Source of the DNA: an uncultured Dorea sp.
Lineage (GTDB): Bacteria > Bacillota > Clostridia > Lachnospirales > Lachnospiraceae
Assembly (NCBI GenBank): GCA_934295165.1
Contig: CAKRAT010000071.1
Span: 1 to 9,908 of the forward strand
DNA length: 9,908 nucleotides
Direction of reading: 5' to 3'
Below are positions 6,735 to 9,908 of this stretch, piece after piece. A program made the translations under genes and the position numbers. Each line of letters begins with the position of its first letter. The stretch's first letter is position 1. The notes beneath the pieces were generated by a model. The model saw only the letters and a program-made list of their open reading frames with translations. It ran no database searches and was not told where the DNA came from.

Positions 6735-7913
6735 ATGTCGTTTACTCATATAGATTGTTTTAGTGGACCGGGAGGAATTTGTACGGGTGTACACGCAGCA
6801 GGGTTTGAAACAAAAGTTGCAATAGAATATATAAAAAGTTGTTGTGAGACATACAAAGCTAATCATCCGGAGGTTCATGTTATCCATTCTGATATCAGGG
6901 ATGTGAAAAAAGAGGATATTTTACCTTATATCCCGGAAGAGGGGGTGGATCTGGTTACATCAGGAATGCCTTGTGAAACTTTTTCAACAGCAGGAAATAC
7001 ATCAAGATCTTTTTATGATGACAGACAGTTTTTATTCAGGGAAGGAATCAGAATTGCAGAAATTGCGAAAGCGAAGATGATACTTTTTGAAAATGTTCCG
7101 GCTATCACAACTAAGACTGTAAAAAAAGGGTCAAAAAAATTAATCGTTGATGTATTGAAGAAAGAACTGGAAGAAGCTGGATATATTAATTATAGAGAAA
7201 TTATTTTAAGTGCAGATCAATTTGGTGTACCGCAAAAACGTAAACGTTATTTTATTTTGGCATGTAAGGATAATAACTGGAAATTGTCAGAACCCCAGCC
7301 GGAAAATAAGAAGCCGGTTACTGTAGAAGAGGCACTTGCGGGGTTGCCAAATGTAATAGCAAACAGTAACGAAGAAGCAGAAGGATATTCTGGAGAAGAT
7401 TCGGAATTTTCTAAAAAAATGAAAGACTTGTCGTTTTGGCATAGAGAGGAGTTTAATAATAAGCTGACTTATCAAAAGCCGATGAAACATAGAACATATA
7501 CATTGGAAAGATTTAGTTTGTTAAATCAGGGGGAAAGTCTGAAAGATTTATTTGACCGTTATACAGGGGATGAAAGAGAAGAGTTACAAAAAAAGAGGAT
7601 ACTTCCTAAAAAAATGTTTATTAAAAGAAATTACCGGTTAATCATGGATGAGCCATCACCTACTGTTACAAGCCATTGCTTAGACGAGTTTGTCCATCCA
7701 TTATATAACAGGGCTTTAACTGTAAGGGAATGTGCAAGATTACAGTCGTTTCCGGATTCTTATGATTTTTGTGGAGGACCGTATCTTACACCACATTTGC
7801 ATAATGATATACAGGATAAATATGAACAGATAGGAGATGCAGTGCCACCACTTCTGGCATATGCATGGGGCGAATGTATTAGTAGAATATTGGCAGAATA
7901 TTGTGATAAATAA
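6735..7913 (+). CDS. DNA (cytosine-5)-methyltransferase of a type II RM system
   Basis: A 392-residue SAM-dependent enzyme that adds a methyl group to carbon 5 of cytosine in a specific DNA site, protecting it from the partner endonuclease. The C5-methyltransferase motifs appear in order: motif I FSGPGG (9-14, SAM binding), motif IV GMPCETFS (77-84, catalytic C80), motif VI FENV (118-121), motif VIII QFGVPQKRKRYF (162-173), the DEPSPTVT segment (305-312), motif IX RECARLQSFPDSY (331-343) and motif X QIGDAVPP (365-372). The variable target-recognition region lies at about 180-300. All catalytic residues are present, so it looks active. Start ATG 6735 follows AAGGAG (6722-6727) at 7 nt. It is the first gene of an operon with an endonuclease 16 nt downstream and a Vsr gene after that. 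The target sequence cannot be read directly; the neighbours point to a CCGG or CCNGG core. Confidence 0.95.
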   Translation: MSFTHIDCFSGPGGICTGVHAAGFETKVAIEYIKSCCETYKANHPEVHVIHSDIRDVKKEDILPYIPEEGVDLVTSGMPCETFSTAGNTSRSFYDDRQFLFREGIRIAEIAKAKMILFENVPAITTKTVKKGSKKLIVDVLKKELEEAGYINYREIILSADQFGVPQKRKRYFILACKDNNWKLSEPQPENKKPVTVEEALAGLPNVIANSNEEAEGYSGEDSEFSKKMKDLSFWHREEFNNKLTYQKPMKHRTYTLERFSLLNQGESLKDLFDRYTGDEREELQKKRILPKKMFIKRNYRLIMDEPSPTVTSHCLDEFVHPLYNRALTVRECARLQSFPDSYDFCGGPYLTPHLHNDIQDKYEQIGDAVPPLLAYAWGECISRILAEYCDK

Positions 7914-7929
7914 AATAAGGAGGACGTAT

Positions 7930-8823
7930 ATGGGGATTTCAACAAAAGAGTTAATTGTAAAATATAAAGAAGAATATGATTACTGTGAACAGGAATATAT
8001 GAAAGCATGGAACTCTATTTCAGGAGATATAGATGAAGATGCATCTGAAAATAAGAAAACTACAGCACGCCGGGAAGCACAGAAGAAAGCAATAGATACA
8101 GTTTTTGTTCAGGCAATGACGAAATTTCCAGATATAGATGAAGAAGATTTGTGGTCAATGATTAGTCTTGCACATAAACTGAATATTGCCCATTTAGAGG
8201 ATTTTAATCTTAATCAAATGGAACGTATAGAAGCTTATACACGGTGCATTTCAGCACATCAGAGTTGGAATAAAGCATCGGGGCATTCGTTTGAAAGATA
8301 TATTGCTAATATAAATAAGCCGGTTATGATAGAGAATGAAGTGAGATTCTTATTAAAGAGTGATGTGGTAAAAATGATTAAAGAAGGCAAGATGTATAAT
8401 CATCCGGATGATTTGAAATTGATAGAAGAATGGAATGATAATTTTGATCTTTATGCGGTTCAGACTAATCATGGAAAACCACATATATTCGGGTGTATTC
8501 AGGTAAAAACAAGTATTAGGGACAGGGTCGGACGTGATGATCAGTTTTCGAAGAATGCAATGGAGAAGAATTTCTGGGTAGCAGAAGCGGTGCTAAATGG
8601 AGATTTTTTCAAAATGCCAAAATATAATGCAATGGTTAATGGGGGATCGGTTACATATCCTGAAAATAATTGGCATGGTGTATATGTAATGGCTGGAATT
8701 GAATCCGAAGGAAGAATTTATAGGGATGATTTTTTTGATACGATGGCGGAGCACGCTGTTATTGCGGCAGATTGTTTTGGAACAAGCAGGGGAAAATTAA
8801 CAAGAAGTTGGATTGCTGAATAA
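7930..8823 (+). CDS. Type II restriction endonuclease, PD-(D/E)XK, CCGG/CCNGG-group signature (possibly BsaWI-like)
   Basis: A 297-residue protein placed between a C5-methyltransferase and a Vsr gene, the usual place of the cognate endonuclease. A helix with SGHSFERYI (117-125, E122) is followed by NFDLYAVQ (171-178, D173) and CIQVKTSIRDR (189-199, K193). E122, D173 and K193 form a plausible metal-binding PD-(D/E)XK centre. The KTSxRDR string (193-199) resembles the K-T-[TS]-x-[RK]-[DE]-R strip of EcoRII, PspGI and related CCGG/CCNGG-cutting enzymes, where the Arg/Lys-acid-Arg group reads the CC:GG base pairs. By memory the BsaWI family is the closest fit, but this needs a profile search. The N-terminal 110 residues are helical and charged, perhaps for dimerisation. 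Start ATG 7930 is fixed by AAGGAGGA (7917-7924); an in-frame ATG at 7837 lies inside the methyltransferase and lacks such a site. The stop overlaps the next start as TAATG. Confidence 0.8.
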   Translation: MGISTKELIVKYKEEYDYCEQEYMKAWNSISGDIDEDASENKKTTARREAQKKAIDTVFVQAMTKFPDIDEEDLWSMISLAHKLNIAHLEDFNLNQMERIEAYTRCISAHQSWNKASGHSFERYIANINKPVMIENEVRFLLKSDVVKMIKEGKMYNHPDDLKLIEEWNDNFDLYAVQTNHGKPHIFGCIQVKTSIRDRVGRDDQFSKNAMEKNFWVAEAVLNGDFFKMPKYNAMVNGGSVTYPENNWHGVYVMAGIESEGRIYRDDFFDTMAEHAVIAADCFGTSRGKLTRSWIAE

Positions 8824-9287
8824 TGGATGTTTTAACCCCGGAACAACGCCGTAAAAATATGCAGCATATAAAATCAAAGGATACATCTATAGAGGTGATT
8901 TTAAGAAAAGCCTTATGGAAAAAAGGGTACAGGTACCGCAAAAATTATAAAAAACTTCCAGGAAAACCGGATATAGTTTTAACCAAGTATAAAATAGTGA
9001 TTTTTTGTGATAGTGAATTTTTTCATGGTAAAGATTGGGAAATTAAGCGTCCTAAATTGTTGAAAAGTAAAAATCCTGATTTCTGGATTTCTAAAATTGA
9101 ACGGAATATGGAAAGAGACCGTGAAAATGAACAACAATTGCTGGCACAAGGATGGACTGTGATTAGGTTTTGGGGAAAAGAAATTACAAAAAATGCAGAT
9201 GAATGTATTAAAGTAATTGAAGAAACAATTTTCCAAAATCAAATAGAAAATATGGAAATAGATGATGATGAGATATTGAAAATATAA
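8823..9287 (+). CDS. vsr: Very-short-patch-repair (Vsr) T:G mismatch endonuclease
   Basis: A 154-residue protein of the Vsr family, which nicks next to a T:G mismatch formed when 5-methylcytosine deaminates, so that the site is repaired to C:G. The N-terminus LTPEQRRKNMQHIKSKDTSIE (4-24), LPGKPDIVL (45-53), FFHGKDW (66-72), FWISKIERNMERD (87-99) and GWTVIRFWGKEI (109-120) match the family in order. E24, D50 and H68 correspond to E. coli E25, D51 and H69 of the active site. The E. coli structural zinc ligands are replaced (CDSEFFHGK at 62-70 in place of the THGCFWHGH type), so this is a zinc-less variant. Start ATG 8823 overlaps the endonuclease stop by one base, implying translational coupling. 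The last 25 or so residues are acidic and not conserved in my recollection. It should act at the site methylated by the upstream enzyme. Confidence 0.9.
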   Translation: MDVLTPEQRRKNMQHIKSKDTSIEVILRKALWKKGYRYRKNYKKLPGKPDIVLTKYKIVIFCDSEFFHGKDWEIKRPKLLKSKNPDFWISKIERNMERDRENEQQLLAQGWTVIRFWGKEITKNADECIKVIEETIFQNQIENMEIDDDEILKI

Positions 9288-9314
9288 GATTAGATAATTC
9301 GGGAGGAACACAAC

Positions 9315-9806
9315 ATGTTAAACATCGTACTACACGAACCAGAAATCCCGGCAAACACAGGCAACATCGGAAGAACCTGCGTAGCCACCAACACCAGATT
9401 ACACCTGATCGAGCCGCTCGGCTTCCGCTTAAATGAGAAGAACTTAAAGCGTGCCGGTATGGACTACTGGGAGCATCTGGATGTCAGAACCTATATTGAC
9501 TACAATGATTTCCTGGAAAAGAATCCGGGAGCCAAAATCTACATGGCAACGACAAAAGCACCGAAGGTATATACAGAAGTGAACTATGAACCGGACTGCT
9601 ACATCATGTTCGGAAAAGAAAGTGCCGGAATCCCGGAAGAGATTCTGGTAGATCATAAAGAAGACTGCGTGCGTATCCCGATGGTGGGAGACATTCGTTC
9701 GCTGAACCTTGGTAATTCGGTTGCAATTGTGCTTTATGAAGCACTCAGACAGAACGGATTTGCAGGAATGAATCTGGAGGGACATCTTCACGAATTACAT
9801 TGGTAG
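9315..9806 (+). CDS. trmL: tRNA (cytidine(34)-2'-O)-methyltransferase TrmL (SPOUT family)
   Basis: A 163-residue cytoplasmic enzyme that uses SAM to 2'-O-methylate the wobble nucleotide 34 of leucine tRNAs. It is full length for TrmL. SpoU/SPOUT knot motifs are in order: NTGNIGRTC (14-22), FGKESAGIP (99-107), and IPMVGDIRSLNLGNSVAIVL (121-140) forming the SAM-binding trefoil knot. Start ATG 9315 follows GGGAGGA (9301-9307) at 7 nt. Its codon use and base composition are richer in G+C than those of the three genes to the left and resemble the sugar locus. It lies 27 bp after vsr with no terminator or clear promoter between, so it may be read from the restriction operon promoter. It is not expected to be part of the restriction system. 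Confidence 0.96.
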   Translation: MLNIVLHEPEIPANTGNIGRTCVATNTRLHLIEPLGFRLNEKNLKRAGMDYWEHLDVRTYIDYNDFLEKNPGAKIYMATTKAPKVYTEVNYEPDCYIMFGKESAGIPEEILVDHKEDCVRIPMVGDIRSLNLGNSVAIVLYEALRQNGFAGMNLEGHLHELHW

Positions 9807-9846
9807 AAAAAGAATCTGATGGTATAAATTCCATATTATTTAGACA

Positions 9847-9898
9847 AAATAAGGATATTGTCCATTTTCGTTAAGAAAATGAGATGATATCCTTATTT
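9847..9898. terminator. Long AT-rich hairpin after trmL, probable terminator
   Basis: AAATAAGGATAT (9847-9858) is perfectly repeated in inverted form at 9887-9898, and CATTTTC (9863-9869) pairs with GAAAATG (9875-9881) inside it. With two G-T pairs and one bulged A the two arms join into a stem of about 23 bp with a 5-nt loop (9870-9874). It starts about 40 bp after the trmL stop. The descending arm ends in TTATTT but no long T tract is seen before the window ends. A terminator acting in one or both directions is most likely; a small repeat element is an alternative. Confidence 0.6.
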
Positions 9899-9908
9899 GC
9901 ATACCAGG

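Noticed and set aside
7837..7929. In-frame ATG for the restriction endonuclease inside the methyltransferase gene
   Set aside because: No ribosome site before it and the extra 31 residues are a frame-shifted reading of the methyltransferase end; ATG 7930 follows a strong AAGGAGGA.
5688..9810. 10-bp direct repeat TGGTAGAAAA at 5688-5697 and 9801-9810, flanking the accessory genes plus trmL
   Set aside because: Many 10-base matches are expected by chance in about 10 kb, the second copy includes the trmL stop codon, and no integrase or transposase is present. Not enough to call an attachment site or target duplication.

Overview
The window looks like chromosomal DNA from a gut-type Lachnospiraceae/Clostridia bacterium. 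This is inferred from strong AGGAGG-type ribosome sites, GTG starts with good Shine-Dalgarno spacing, the codon style, and the gene families (GPH sugar symporter, GH78-type glycosidase, HTH-Uma2 fusion, TrmL). I cannot name a species from sequence alone. The window has two blocks of different character.

Block 1 (1-5664) is a self-contained sugar-use locus. An AraC-family regulator (58-1149, minus) is divergent from a three-gene operon on the plus strand: a GPH-type sugar symporter (1361-2710), a second sugar transporter of the major facilitator superfamily (2730-3989) and a cytoplasmic GH78-type alpha-L-rhamnosidase-like glycosidase (4005-5588). The 211-bp divergent region holds four GTCAA boxes, a 13-bp palindrome and a perfect TATAAT with no recognisable -35, which is the pattern expected of an activator-dependent promoter. 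A strong GC-rich hairpin with a T tract (5627-5664) ends the operon. Another hairpin at 19-59 closes the left side. The simplest reading is uptake of an unbranched rhamnoside or similar small glycoside and its hydrolysis inside the cell, switched on by the AraC protein.

Block 2 (about 5665-9290) is more AT-rich and carries an accessory/defence cassette. First comes a lone gene with its own promoter encoding an N-terminal HTH fused to a Uma2 (DUF820) nuclease-like domain that lacks residues normally conserved in that family. Then, behind a second good promoter (6651-6679), comes a compact type II restriction-modification operon: a C5-cytosine DNA methyltransferase (6735-7913), a PD-(D/E)XK restriction endonuclease (7930-8823) with a KTSxRDR signature like that of CCGG/CCNGG-cutting enzymes, and a Vsr-type mismatch endonuclease (8823-9287) joined by a TAATG overlap. 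The methyltransferase protects host sites, the endonuclease cuts unmodified DNA, and Vsr would repair the T:G mismatches left when 5-methylcytosine deaminates.

The window closes with a host-like housekeeping gene, trmL (9315-9806, tRNA wobble 2'-O-methyltransferase), only 27 bp after vsr and without a terminator between them, followed by a long AT-rich hairpin at 9847-9898. I see no tRNA, rRNA, CRISPR array, transposase or integrase in the window. The most interesting items are the endonuclease of the restriction operon, the Vsr variant without the usual zinc ligands, and the apparently degenerate HTH-Uma2 protein beside them.
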